This document shows positions 1 to 6,732 of a DNA stretch of 8,550 nt, piece by piece. Made by a program: the position numbers and the translations under genes. The notes under the pieces are model-generated. The model was not told the origin of the DNA and did not search any database. It saw nothing but the letters and a program-made list of their open reading frames with translations. Numbering within the stretch: the first letter of the stretch is position 1; every line of letters begins with the position of its first letter. This DNA is from an uncultured Sphingomonadales bacterium (GTDB lineage: Bacteria; Pseudomonadota; Alphaproteobacteria; Sphingomonadales; Sphingomonadaceae), in NCBI GenBank assembly GCA_903868655.1, contig CAIPWG010000146.1:1-8550 (forward strand), given 5' to 3'.

Positions 1-711
1 AACAGTTATGCGGTCGTGCCGTTCCATATTGGCGAAGACCGGTTTGCCGCCCGTGGGCGCGACCTGGCAGCCTTGGCCGGATCGCTGGCGCGCGCTGTGG
101 CCAACGCGGCCCCGCGGGCCGTAACTGTCGCTGGATCATTGCCGCCAGTTTGTGGATCTTATCGCCCCGATCTGGTCGATATCGCCCGCGCTCGGCCCAT
201 TCTGGCCACTCTGATCGAAGCACTGACCCCGTTCGTCGACCAATGGCAGGCCGAAACGCTCTCTTCGCTCAGCGAGGCCGAACTGGTGGGCGAACTGACC
301 GCGCCCACGGGCAAGCCGTTGTGGTTGGCGTTCACGCTCGATGACACGCATCCTGGCTCCGTTGCGCGCTTGCGTTCGGGCGAAAGCGTGATCGACGCTG
401 CGCATCTGGCACAACGTCTGGGTGCCACCGCAATCCTGTTCAATTGCAGCCAGCCTGAAGTGATGGCCGATGCCGTACGCGCCGCGCATGAGGCCTGCGA
501 TCTGGCGATCGGCGTCTATGCCAATGCCTTTCCGCCCCAGCCCGAAGAGGCGGAGGCCAATGCCGTGCTGCTCGACATCCGCGCCGATCTTGATCCGGCC
601 GGTTACGCTGCCTTTGCGCAGATCTGGCAGGATGCGGGCGCAACCATCATCGGCGGGTGCTGCGGTATCGGCCCCGAACACATAGCGGCCTTGCGCAAGC
701 CAGCACACTGA
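1..711 (+). CDS. Homocysteine S-methyltransferase family protein, 5' truncated by the window edge
   Basis: The frame is open from base 1 (begins NSYAVVPFHIGEDRF), so the real start lies upstream and about 60 residues are probably missing from a family of roughly 300 residues. Members transfer a methyl group from a donor (S-methylmethionine, betaine or similar) to homocysteine to make methionine in the cytosol, using a zinc-bound thiolate. The three zinc-ligand cysteines are visible: Cys149 in FNCSQPE and Cys220-Cys221 in GGCCGIGPEHI near the C-terminus, counting from base 1. The motif GVYANAFPP lies between them. A GTG at base 16 is in frame but falls inside the conserved N-terminal region, so I do not take it as the start. 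The methyl donor cannot be told from sequence. A 53-base gap separates it from the desaturase gene on the same strand. Confidence 0.88.
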   Translation, partial: NSYAVVPFHIGEDRFAARGRDLAALAGSLARAVANAAPRAVTVAGSLPPVCGSYRPDLVDIARARPILATLIEALTPFVDQWQAETLSSLSEAELVGELTAPTGKPLWLAFTLDDTHPGSVARLRSGESVIDAAHLAQRLGATAILFNCSQPEVMADAVRAAHEACDLAIGVYANAFPPQPEEAEANAVLLDIRADLDPAGYAAFAQIWQDAGATIIGGCCGIGPEHIAALRKPAH

Positions 712-764
712 AAAGGCTGCCCCCCGCTATGGACAGCGGCAAGCCCTGACGATAGCAATTGCGT

Positions 765-1649
765 ATGGTATCGGGGGATGCATCACACCAACGCGCGCAT
801 GCGGTCGAATGGCCGACGCTGGTGCTTGCTGTCGTCATCTACGGCGGTTGGCTTGTGGTGACAGCCTTCCACGCCATGATACCCTGGCCGTTCCTGTTGA
901 TCGGCGGGGCGTGGCTGATCGCGTGGCAAAGCTCGCTGCAACACGAAGTGATCCATGGGCATCCGACCAACACCCGCGCAATCAACGACGCCATTGGTTT
1001 TCCGCCGCTGGCGCTGTGGCTGCCGTATTCGATCTATCGCCGCGAACACATTGCGCATCACACCACCCCGCATCTAACTGACCCGTTTGACGACAGCGAA
1101 AGCAATTATCTGCCCCATCCCGGTGGCCTGGCCCATGCCCTGGCTGCGCTTGAGGCGATTCTGGCCAGCCGGTTGATTGTCGGCCCGCCGATCCGCGTTT
1201 GCCGATTCTGGTGGTCCGAAATGCGGCGCTTGGCGCACAATCCGGTCACCGTGGCACGCGATTGGCTGCCCCATTTGGTCGGGGTGATGCTCGTGATACT
1301 TTGGCTCAACCTTGTTGGCCTGTCGTTGAGCCGTTACCTTCTGCTGTTTGTCTGGCCAGGTATCGCGCTATCGCTGATCCGATCGTTTGCCGAACACCGC
1401 GCCAGTGCCGATCCCTCCGCACGTACTGCGCTGGTCACTGATTTCGGGCCGCTCGCACTGCTGTTTCTTAATAACAACCTCCATACTTGGCACCATGCCC
1501 GCCCTGGGGTGCCATGGTATCGCCTGCCCACCTTGCACCACGCCGATCCGCAAGCGTTTGCGCAAGCACCGCGCTACCCCGGCTATGGCGCGATCATCGC
1601 CCGCTATATGTTCCGTCCGCACGACAGGCTGGTGCATCCGGGACGATGA
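765..1649 (+). CDS. Membrane fatty acid desaturase
   Basis: This is an integral-membrane di-iron desaturase or hydroxylase of the fatty acid desaturase superfamily, about 294 residues. All three histidine boxes are present: HEVIHGH (residues 60-66 from the ATG at 765), HIAHH (95-99) and HTWHH (240-244, within NNNLHTWHH). Together they give the eight iron-binding histidines, so the active site looks intact. Hydrophobic stretches near residues 18-55 and 170-205 are candidate membrane helices. The start is uncertain: in-frame stops at 747 and 753 limit it, leaving TTG 759, ATG 765 or GTG 768, none with a clear Shine-Dalgarno sequence; I chose the ATG. The substrate (acyl lipid, carotenoid or other) cannot be read from the sequence. 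Its stop overlaps the start of the next gene as ATGA. Confidence 0.88.
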   Translation: MVSGDASHQRAHAVEWPTLVLAVVIYGGWLVVTAFHAMIPWPFLLIGGAWLIAWQSSLQHEVIHGHPTNTRAINDAIGFPPLALWLPYSIYRREHIAHHTTPHLTDPFDDSESNYLPHPGGLAHALAALEAILASRLIVGPPIRVCRFWWSEMRRLAHNPVTVARDWLPHLVGVMLVILWLNLVGLSLSRYLLLFVWPGIALSLIRSFAEHRASADPSARTALVTDFGPLALLFLNNNLHTWHHARPGVPWYRLPTLHHADPQAFAQAPRYPGYGAIIARYMFRPHDRLVHPGR

Positions 1650-2425
1650 TCGCTTCGTTCGGCATGTATGATCCGCCTTGGTTGCAGCCCTTCAACGACC
1701 GCTTGTGGCGTGCGATTGCCGCACGGCTCGAAACAGCACCCGCGCAGCTGTGCCGCAATAGATCACTCGATGATATCTGGACCGATCGCAGCCTGCTGCT
1801 CGCACAAACTTGCGGCTACCCGTTGACCACCAAACTCGGCGCTGCGGTCACCCTGGTGGCTACGCCCACCTATCGCGCCGACGGCTGCGAAGGAGCGTGG
1901 CACCGATCGGCCATCATCGTTCGCAGCGATGATCGGGCAGACCGCTTGGCGGCACTGAGAGGACGCGTGGCCGCGATCAATGCGCAGGATTCCAACACGG
2001 GCATGAATTTGCTGCGCGCAGCCATAGCCCCTATCGCGCGTGCGCAGCGGTTCTTCAGCAGCGTTGTGACCACAGGCGCCCATGCGCGCAGTGTGTGGGC
2101 GGTGATTGGGCATCGGGCGGATTGTGCGGCGATCGACGCGATCACGCTGGCCCTATTGCGCGATCGCTTTCCCAGGCTCGATCAGCGCATCCGCGTCTTG
2201 GGCTGGACTGCAGCAAGCCCCGGTTTGCCGATGATCACTGCGCATGGACAGGACCGCGATGCGCTGCGGAAGGCTTTGACCTCGGTCATGGAAGACCCTG
2301 CCCTTGCTGCAACTCGCAACGCCTTGCGACTGACCGGCATGGCACTGCTCGATCGCAGCGCCTATGATGTGGTTACGCGGTTGGAATTGGAAGCCATTGA
2401 TGCCGGGTATCCGGTGCTGGCCTAG
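1646..2425 (+). CDS. PhnD-like phosphate/phosphonate-type substrate-binding domain protein
   Basis: The 259-residue protein starts MIASFGMYDPPWLQPFNDRLW and resembles the PhnD/phosphite-binding family of ABC transporter substrate-binding proteins. Supporting motifs are LAQTCGYPL (about residues 52-60), a RGRVAAINAQDSNTGMN segment (about 104-120) that matches the ligand-loop region, GAHARSVWAV (about 143-152), then GHRADCAAID and the SPGLPMIT segment. I see no signal peptide, lipobox or N-terminal membrane segment, which is unusual for a periplasmic binding protein, and there is no permease or ATPase gene beside it in this window. The start is set by an ATGA overlap with the desaturase stop; the frame is open further upstream inside the desaturase gene, but that part is a shadow. 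The ligand is unknown. The family assignment is good; a transport role is not shown. Confidence 0.75.
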   Translation: MIASFGMYDPPWLQPFNDRLWRAIAARLETAPAQLCRNRSLDDIWTDRSLLLAQTCGYPLTTKLGAAVTLVATPTYRADGCEGAWHRSAIIVRSDDRADRLAALRGRVAAINAQDSNTGMNLLRAAIAPIARAQRFFSSVVTTGAHARSVWAVIGHRADCAAIDAITLALLRDRFPRLDQRIRVLGWTAASPGLPMITAHGQDRDALRKALTSVMEDPALAATRNALRLTGMALLDRSAYDVVTRLELEAIDAGYPVLA

Positions 2426-2437
2426 CGCCAGCCCCGG
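2411..2437. terminator. Possible GC-rich hairpin between convergent genes
   Basis: Six base pairs GCTGGC/GCCAGC around loop CTAGC (2416-2432) are extended, after one mismatch, by four more pairs reaching 2411/2437. It spans the stop codon of the PhnD-like gene and the 12-base gap before the stop of the convergent START gene. There is no T-run on either strand, so termination by this hairpin is only a guess from position. Confidence 0.25.
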
Positions 2438-3584
2438 TCACTGTGGCGGTTGTGCTGGTACGGGGCGCGGAGCGCCCGAAAACGCAGCGTCGAAGGCAGC
2501 ATCGATCGCATCGCGCGCCGGTTCCCTGGTGTCAGCGTCAGCCTTGTTCACCGTCTTGGACAGAACCTGTGGACGAATTTTCTTCGTCTTTGGCTTTGAT
2601 TTTGGCACGACGCTTGGTGCTGTTTCAACCGCGCTCGCACCCGCTTGTACGGATACGTCTTGCGGAACTGGCACATTGGGCAAAGGCGCGATAACTGGCG
2701 CGGTTGACGTTGCCTTGCTCTTGGCTGGTGCATCCGGTGGACGCGTGGCAGGAACAGCCGTCAACGGATCAACGGGCACGGGCGGTGACGCCACGGCTGG
2801 CGCAACTCCTGCAAATTCAGGTGCAGGCACCGGGACCGGCGCTGGTGTACCGGACTCGTTCGAAGGCAGGCTCCACACACGGCCGCGCGGAAGCAGCAAA
2901 CCCTTTTCATCAAGGCCCTTGCTGCCCATTTCATCCGCGGGCGAAGAACGCTGCACCTTGGGCAATGTTACCGAGGCCGCTTCACCGAGTGCAGCAACCG
3001 GGCCGAACAGCTTCGCCAGACTGACAAGCTGGTTGCCCATCACGACATCGACACTGGCCGCAATTTTTTCACCGGGATAGCGCATATAGCCACCCACGAC
3101 GTATTCGAAAATCACCCGTGTACCGCCCTCAACCGCTTTGAGGGGTAATGGTCAGCGTGGCTGTCACGGCCTCGCTTTGCAGCGGCCCCAAGGACCCGAC
3201 CATGCGCAGCGCCTTGGCTCGATCGACATAGACAACCCGCATATGCTCAACCCCACCGCGCGCAGCGAGATTGACGCCCTGCGAAGACTTGGCCGATGTG
3301 GCAGAAGAAGCCTGATCAGCCGGCAACTTTTCGCAAAAGCATCCGCCTGCAACTGGATCGAGTGTAAGGTTCGCAGCGTCACCTGAAAAAGTATGGTCCG
3401 ATGACCACCAGCTTGACGGAGTCACCAGTTGTTTCCACACAGCCGCCGGTGACCCGGCAACGATCAGGGCATTGCGCGAAACAAAGCCCAACTGACTTTG
3501 CCCCACCACATCCGCCTGAGCAGGCACCACCGATGACAGCACCCCGATCAGCGCCACAACCCCGAGTTTGGGAAACGCCGTCAT
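2438..3584 (-). pseudogene. Frameshifted exported START/SRPBCC-family protein with Pro-rich tail
   Basis: Two minus-strand reading frames form one gene. The 5' frame (3584 to a TGA at 3129-3131) encodes a signal peptide (MTAFPKLGVVALIGVLSSVV then PAQA, likely cut before DVVGQ) and the first part of a START-like ligand-binding fold (WWSSDHTFSG, GGCFCEKL, HMRVVYVD, LRMVGSLGPLQ). The 3' frame continues the fold with VEGGTRVIFEYVVGGYMRYP and ends at 2438. Removing one base, best from the GGGG run at 3142-3145 (or TTT at 3137-3139), joins TLTIT to LKAVEGGTRV and gives 381 residues. The last 160 or so are a Pro/Ala/Val-rich, likely disordered tail with a basic patch (KSKPKTKKIR). The start at 3584 has AGGAG seven bases upstream; ATG 3602, in frame and with AAGGA upstream, is an alternative. 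The ligand and role are unknown. It may be a true pseudogene or a sequence error. Confidence 0.8.
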
Positions 3585-3635
3585 CGTCAATCTCCTGGCC
3601 ATGAATATCCTTCCGCCACGGCTATGGCACATACA

Positions 3636-3670
3636 GAAAAACCCGACGAGTCCAACTCGTCGGGTTTTTC
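3636..3670 (-). terminator. Strong Rho-independent terminator after adk
   Basis: A perfect 16-bp inverted repeat runs from 3636-3651 to 3655-3670 with a three-base loop. The core ACCCGACGAGT/ACTCGTCGGGT is flanked by five A on one side and five T on the other, so it works as a hairpin plus U-run in both directions. It lies 28 bases past the adk stop and ends the ribosomal protein/secY/adk transcript. It also insulates the START gene, which starts 34-52 bases further on. Confidence 0.93.
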
Positions 3671-3697
3671 CGAAGCCTGGTATGCCGAAACAGGCCT

Positions 3698-4342
3698 TCA
3701 GGCGATCACGGTCTCGATTGCGCTGGTAACTTCGTCCATCGGCGCCATACCATCGATGTGCGCAACGATGCCCCGTGCTTCATAAATCGGCAGGATCGGT
3801 GCAGTCTTGGCACGATATTCAGCCATACGCGTACGCACGGTTGCTTCGTTATCGTCCGGCCGACGCTTGAATTCATGACCCCCGCACTTGTCGCAAGTGC
3901 CAGCCACGATCGGCTGTTCGAAGTGGTCGTTGTACCCCTTGCCGCAAGCCGCGCATGTGTAACGGCCTGTAATCCGTACCACCAAGGCATTTTCATCGAC
4001 ATCGAGCTCGATCACATGATCGAGCTTCCGCCCGCGTTCAGCCAGAATTGCATCAAGCGAATTGGCTTGCGCCGCGGTGCGGGGATAACCATCGAAAATC
4101 ACGCCCTGCCCGGCACTCAACGCATCCAGTTCGTCGCCAATCAGCGCAGACACGATGTCGTCCGATACCAACTCGCCAGCGTCCATCACGGCCTTGGCCT
4201 TGATCCCGACTGGCGTCGCCGCCTTCACCGCAGCGCGCAACATGTCGCCAGTCGACAATTGCTTCAATCCATGGCTGTCGACCAGTCGCTGCGCCTGGGT
4301 GCCCTTACCCGCACCCGGCGGTCCCAACAGGATGATATTCAC
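3698..4342 (-). CDS. adk: Adenylate kinase, zinc-binding long-LID type
   Basis: It catalyses reversible phosphate transfer from ATP to AMP, giving two ADP, in the cytosol. With the GTG start at 4342 it has 214 residues and begins MNIILLGPPGAGKGTQ, the usual adenylate kinase N-terminus. The P-loop GPPGAGKGT is at residues 7-15, LSTGDMLRA follows, FDGYPRT is at 83-89, and the LID has a four-cysteine zinc site (CAAC at 130-133, CDKC at 150-153), then RRPDDNEATVRTR with the catalytic arginines. TTG at 4351 is in frame, but a GGGGG run sits one base from it and ten bases before GTG 4342, so I prefer the GTG. The gene lies 41 bases after secY and is the last gene before the strong terminator, so it is probably co-transcribed with secY. 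Confidence 0.96.
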   Translation of the reverse strand: MNIILLGPPGAGKGTQAQRLVDSHGLKQLSTGDMLRAAVKAATPVGIKAKAVMDAGELVSDDIVSALIGDELDALSAGQGVIFDGYPRTAAQANSLDAILAERGRKLDHVIELDVDENALVVRITGRYTCAACGKGYNDHFEQPIVAGTCDKCGGHEFKRRPDDNEATVRTRMAEYRAKTAPILPIYEARGIVAHIDGMAPMDEVTSAIETVIA

Positions 4343-4383
4343 AGGCAGCAATCCCCCTTTAAACCGTCACGCCGCGCAAGCGA

Positions 4384-5751
4384 TCAGCGCATCCGACCTT
4401 TCAACTTCGCCTTCTTGATCAGGTCGCCATACTGGTGTGCCAGCAAATGCGACTGGATCTGGGTGATCGTGTCGACGGTCACGTTGACAACGATCAGCAG
4501 GCTTGTCCCGCCAAAAAACAGCTGAGACATCCCCGTCTGCGCCATGATCCATTCGGGCACAACACAGACGATGGTAATATAAGCTGCACCCAGCACAGTG
4601 ATGCGGGTCAGCACGTAATCCAGATAGACGGCCGTGTTGCGACCTGGTCGAATGCCAGGGATGAAGCCGTTGTTGCGCTTCAAATTGTCTGCGGTTTCTT
4701 CCGGATTGAAGACCACTGCGGTGTAGAAAAAGCTGAAGAAGACGATGCCCAGCGCATAGAGGATCATGTAAACCGGCTTGCCGTGGCCCAACAGCTGGTT
4801 GAGCGTGACGATCGTCCGCCCCACCATCGTATCGGGTGACACCGACTTGCCTGCGAACTGTGTGATCGTCAGCGGCAGCAGCAACAACGAGCTGGCAAAA
4901 ATTGGCGGAATCACGCCCGCGGTATTCAGCTTCAACGGCAAGTGACTGCGATCGGCGGCCATCATGCCATTCTGGGTCGCGCGACGCGGATACTGGATCA
5001 ACAGACGGCGCTGCGCACGTTCCATGAAACAGATGAACACCACGACCGCCATCAGCAGCACAACGATCCCGACGACAGCGAACGGATTCAACGACCCCGT
5101 CCGACCCTGCTCGAACAGATTGCCAAAGAACTTCGGCATCTGCGCTACAATGCCTGCCATGATAATCAAGGAGACGCCATTGCCGATCCCGCGGCTGGTG
5201 ATCTGTTCACCCAGCCAAAGCAGGAACATCGTGCCACCAATCAAGCTGATAACTGCGCCGACCTTGAACATGAGGCCGGGATCAACCACCGCCTGAATGC
5301 CCGAGGACGCCCCGTAGCTTTCAAGACCAGTCGCCAGAAACCAGCCCTGCAACGCCGTCAAAAACACCGCACCGTAGCGAGTATACTGGTTCAGCTTCTT
5401 GCGGCCGCTTTCCCCCTCTTTTTTGTAAGCGGCAAGCGCCGGGTGCAACGACGCGCCAAGCTGCACAACAATCGAAGAGGTAATGTACGGCATCACGCCC
5501 AAAGCGATCAGGCTCATACGCTGCAACGACCCACCTGAAAAGGTGTTGAAGATGTCGAGCACACCGCCCTGGGTCTGCTTGTAGAGCGTTTCGAGGATCA
5601 ACGGATTGACCCCCGGCAACGGCACAAAGCTCATGAACCGGAACACGATCAGTGCACCGACGGTAAACCAGATCCGCGACTGCAGATCGGTCGCTTTGGA
5701 GAAATTGGCCAGATTGAGATTGCTGGCGATGTTATCGGCGCGTGATGCCAT
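4384..5751 (-). CDS. secY: Protein translocase channel subunit SecY
   Basis: This is the pore-forming subunit of the SecYEG complex in the inner membrane, which passes unfolded proteins through or into the membrane with SecA or ribosomes. The 455-residue length fits the family. It begins MASRADNIASNLNLANFSKA, followed by about ten hydrophobic segments. Family landmarks are FVPLPGVNP after the first helix, RMSLIALGVMPYITSSIVVQ around helix 2, GNGVSLIIMAGIVA in the middle, the basic cytosolic loop ERAQRRLLIQYPRR, and FNPEETADNLKRNNGFIPGIRPG before the last helices. The basic end KKAKLKGRMR faces the cytosol. The gene has a weak ribosome-binding site and is preceded by a 155-base gap with two hairpins, unlike the tight spacing of the genes from rpsH to rpmD. 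Confidence 0.98.
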   Translation of the reverse strand: MASRADNIASNLNLANFSKATDLQSRIWFTVGALIVFRFMSFVPLPGVNPLILETLYKQTQGGVLDIFNTFSGGSLQRMSLIALGVMPYITSSIVVQLGASLHPALAAYKKEGESGRKKLNQYTRYGAVFLTALQGWFLATGLESYGASSGIQAVVDPGLMFKVGAVISLIGGTMFLLWLGEQITSRGIGNGVSLIIMAGIVAQMPKFFGNLFEQGRTGSLNPFAVVGIVVLLMAVVVFICFMERAQRRLLIQYPRRATQNGMMAADRSHLPLKLNTAGVIPPIFASSLLLLPLTITQFAGKSVSPDTMVGRTIVTLNQLLGHGKPVYMILYALGIVFFSFFYTAVVFNPEETADNLKRNNGFIPGIRPGRNTAVYLDYVLTRITVLGAAYITIVCVVPEWIMAQTGMSQLFFGGTSLLIVVNVTVDTITQIQSHLLAHQYGDLIKKAKLKGRMR

Positions 5752-5777
5752 GATCGGAACCGAAGCCTTTGCTGACT

Positions 5778-5783
5778 TTTATA
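5778..5783 (-). promoter_or_regulatory. Possible -10 box upstream of secY
   Basis: TATAAA on the minus strand lies 26 bases before the secY ATG. No good -35 hexamer is found 16-18 bases upstream, so this is a weak candidate for a separate secY-adk promoter. Confidence 0.2.
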
Positions 5784-5821
5784 CCCAAACCGGAAACGAT
5801 CGGTGCCGCTTTAAGACAGCA

Positions 5822-5842
5822 CCTGTCCGATTGCCTGACAGG
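5822..5842 (-). other. Small hairpin in the rplO-secY gap
   Basis: Inverted repeat CCTGTC/GACAGG with a nine-base loop. On the minus strand no T-run follows. It is the second (secY-proximal) of two hairpins in this gap and could be an RNA-processing or translation-control structure; its role is unknown. Confidence 0.4.
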
Positions 5843-5852
5843 CCATATAGTA

Positions 5853-5883
5853 CGGGCGCAGGGATGCAACACCCCTGCGCCCG
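5853..5883 (-). other. Strong GC-rich hairpin in the rplO-secY gap
   Basis: An 11-bp perfect inverted repeat (CGGGCGCAGGG paired with CCCTGCGCCCG) with a nine-base loop lies 23 bases past the rplO stop. The sequence following it on the minus strand is GTACTATATGG, without a T-run, so it is not a classic intrinsic terminator. It could protect the 3' end of an rplO message, pause RNA polymerase, or mark an RNA-processing site. Confidence 0.6.
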
Positions 5884-5906
5884 AACCAAACTCACTCAAA
5901 TCGAAC

Positions 5907-6392
5907 TTAAGCTTCGGCTTTGGCCGATGCCTTCACGACGATTTCAACATTGCCACCCGCGGCTTCGACCGCCGAAACAGCGCTTTTCGACGCACCAGCC
6001 ACCTTGAAGGTAACCTTGCTGGTCAACGCGCCCTTGGCGAGCAGACGAACGCCGTCCTTGCCGCCACGGCCCAGGCCTGCACCACGCAGCGCGGCGTGAT
6101 CAACCACGGCCGACGCATCGAGCTTGCCTGCGTCAATCACCTTCTGCACCAGGCCAAGATTGACCTCGGCATAGTCCTTGGCAAAAATGTTGTTGAAGCC
6201 ACGCTTCGGCAACCGCATGTGGAGCGGCATCTGGCCGCCTTCGAAACCGTTGATCGACACGCCCGAGCGCGCCTTCGCACCCTTTTGGCCACGACCGGCG
6301 GTCTTGCCCTTGCCCGAGCCAATGCCGCGCCCAACGCGCATCCGACCCTTGCGGGCGCCATCATTGTCACGCAGTTCGTTCAGTTTTGTCAT
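5907..6392 (-). CDS. rplO: 50S ribosomal protein L15
   Basis: L15 is a late-assembling protein of the large subunit that threads a basic, Gly-rich arm into 23S rRNA. The product has 161 residues starting [20 protein letters not shown], then the typical arm [18 protein letters not shown] and the segment [17 protein letters not shown], followed by the globular C-terminal domain ending [12 protein letters not shown]. The frame is open back to a GTG at 6467, but MTKLNELR matches the usual L15 N-terminus, so I place the start at 6392; the upstream ribosome-binding sequence is weak (GAG at about nine bases). It is separated from rpmD by 157 bases containing a terminator-like hairpin, so its level may be set apart from the upstream ribosomal genes. 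Confidence 0.96.
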   Translation of the reverse strand: MTKLNELRDNDGARKGRMRVGRGIGSGKGKTAGRGQKGAKARSGVSINGFEGGQMPLHMRLPKRGFNNIFAKDYAEVNLGLVQKVIDAGKLDASAVVDHAALRGAGLGRGGKDGVRLLAKGALTSKVTFKVAGASKSAVSAVEAAGGNVEIVVKASAKAEA

Positions 6393-6493
6393 AGTGAGCA
6401 CTCGCTTTCGCTTTGAGTCGCGCTTGAATGGAGCGCGGCGCATAGCGAGCCGTCTCCATCTTGTCACCCCTTCACGCGGAAATGGGGCTAACG

Positions 6494-6518
6494 AAAAACC
6501 CCGGTGTTCCCACCGGGG
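6494..6518 (-). terminator. Terminator/attenuator-like hairpin between rpmD and rplO
   Basis: An 8-bp perfect GC-rich stem (CCCCGGTG paired with CACCGGGG) with a four-base loop is followed on the minus strand by TTTTTCGTT, the layout of a Rho-independent terminator. It begins 31 bases past the rpmD stop and lies 101 bases before the rplO ATG. Inside a ribosomal protein operon this implies partial termination before rplO-secY-adk, or a separate promoter for them. Confidence 0.75.
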
Positions 6519-6549
6519 CCATCGAATAACTTCAACCGATCCGAATGGA

Positions 6550-6726
6550 TTAGTCGATCACCGCAACCAGGTGCGGCAGTTTGGCGATCGTGCCGCGAAC
6601 CTCAGGCGTGTCCTGAAGTTCGACGATACGGTTCATCTTGTTGAGACCAAGGCCAATCAGCATTTTGCGCTGGGCTTCGGGACGGCGGATCGGTGAACCG
6701 ACCTGCTTGATTTTGATCGTTGCCAT
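6550..6726 (-). CDS. rpmD: 50S ribosomal protein L30
   Basis: The 58-residue product begins [20 protein letters not shown], continues [20 protein letters not shown] and ends PHLVAVID. This is the full L30 pattern: a short beta-strand, the [11 protein letters not shown] loop and the LGLNKMNR helix. L30 is a small, often non-essential large-subunit protein. The ATG lies six bases after the rpsE stop, and a GGAG overlapping the end of rpsE nine bases upstream serves as its ribosome-binding site, so translation is probably coupled. The stop (TAA) is followed by the terminator-like hairpin at 6494-6518. Confidence 0.96.
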   Translation of the reverse strand: MATIKIKQVGSPIRRPEAQRKMLIGLGLNKMNRIVELQDTPEVRGTIAKLPHLVAVID

Positions 6727-6732
6727 GGTTGC

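Noticed and set aside
712..764. Short hairpin (CCGCT/AGCGG) between the methyltransferase and desaturase genes
   Set aside because: Only five pairs and no T-run; too weak to call a terminator.
1487..1645. Upstream extension of the PhnD-like gene into the desaturase gene
   Set aside because: It overlaps the conserved C-terminal part of the desaturase, including the third histidine box, and looks like frame-shadow sequence. The ATGA overlap gives a better start.
2364..3080. Plus-strand frame opposite the START gene tail
   Set aside because: Gly/Ala/Thr-rich mirror of the Pro/Ala/Val-rich tail. The minus-strand reading continues a recognisable START fold, so it is the real one.
2438..3115. Downstream START frame as a separate gene starting at GTG 3115
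   Set aside because: The sequence before the GTG (VEGGTR) already belongs to the domain, and the N-terminal half of the fold lies in the other frame just upstream.
3672..3697. GCCTG/CAGGC inverted repeat just after adk
   Set aside because: Short stem with an 11-base loop, overlapping the adk end and next to a far stronger terminator; likely chance.
3758..4525. Plus-strand frame opposite adk and the secY end
   Set aside because: Antisense to well-supported genes; open because of high GC content; no recognisable domain.
4942..5538. Plus-strand frame opposite secY
   Set aside because: Rich in His, Gln and Arg as expected for the reverse of a membrane protein gene; no ribosome-binding site or domain.
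6393..6467. Longer rplO start at GTG 6467
   Set aside because: The added 25 residues ([11 protein letters not shown] and on) do not resemble L15, whose usual N-terminus begins at MTKLNELR.
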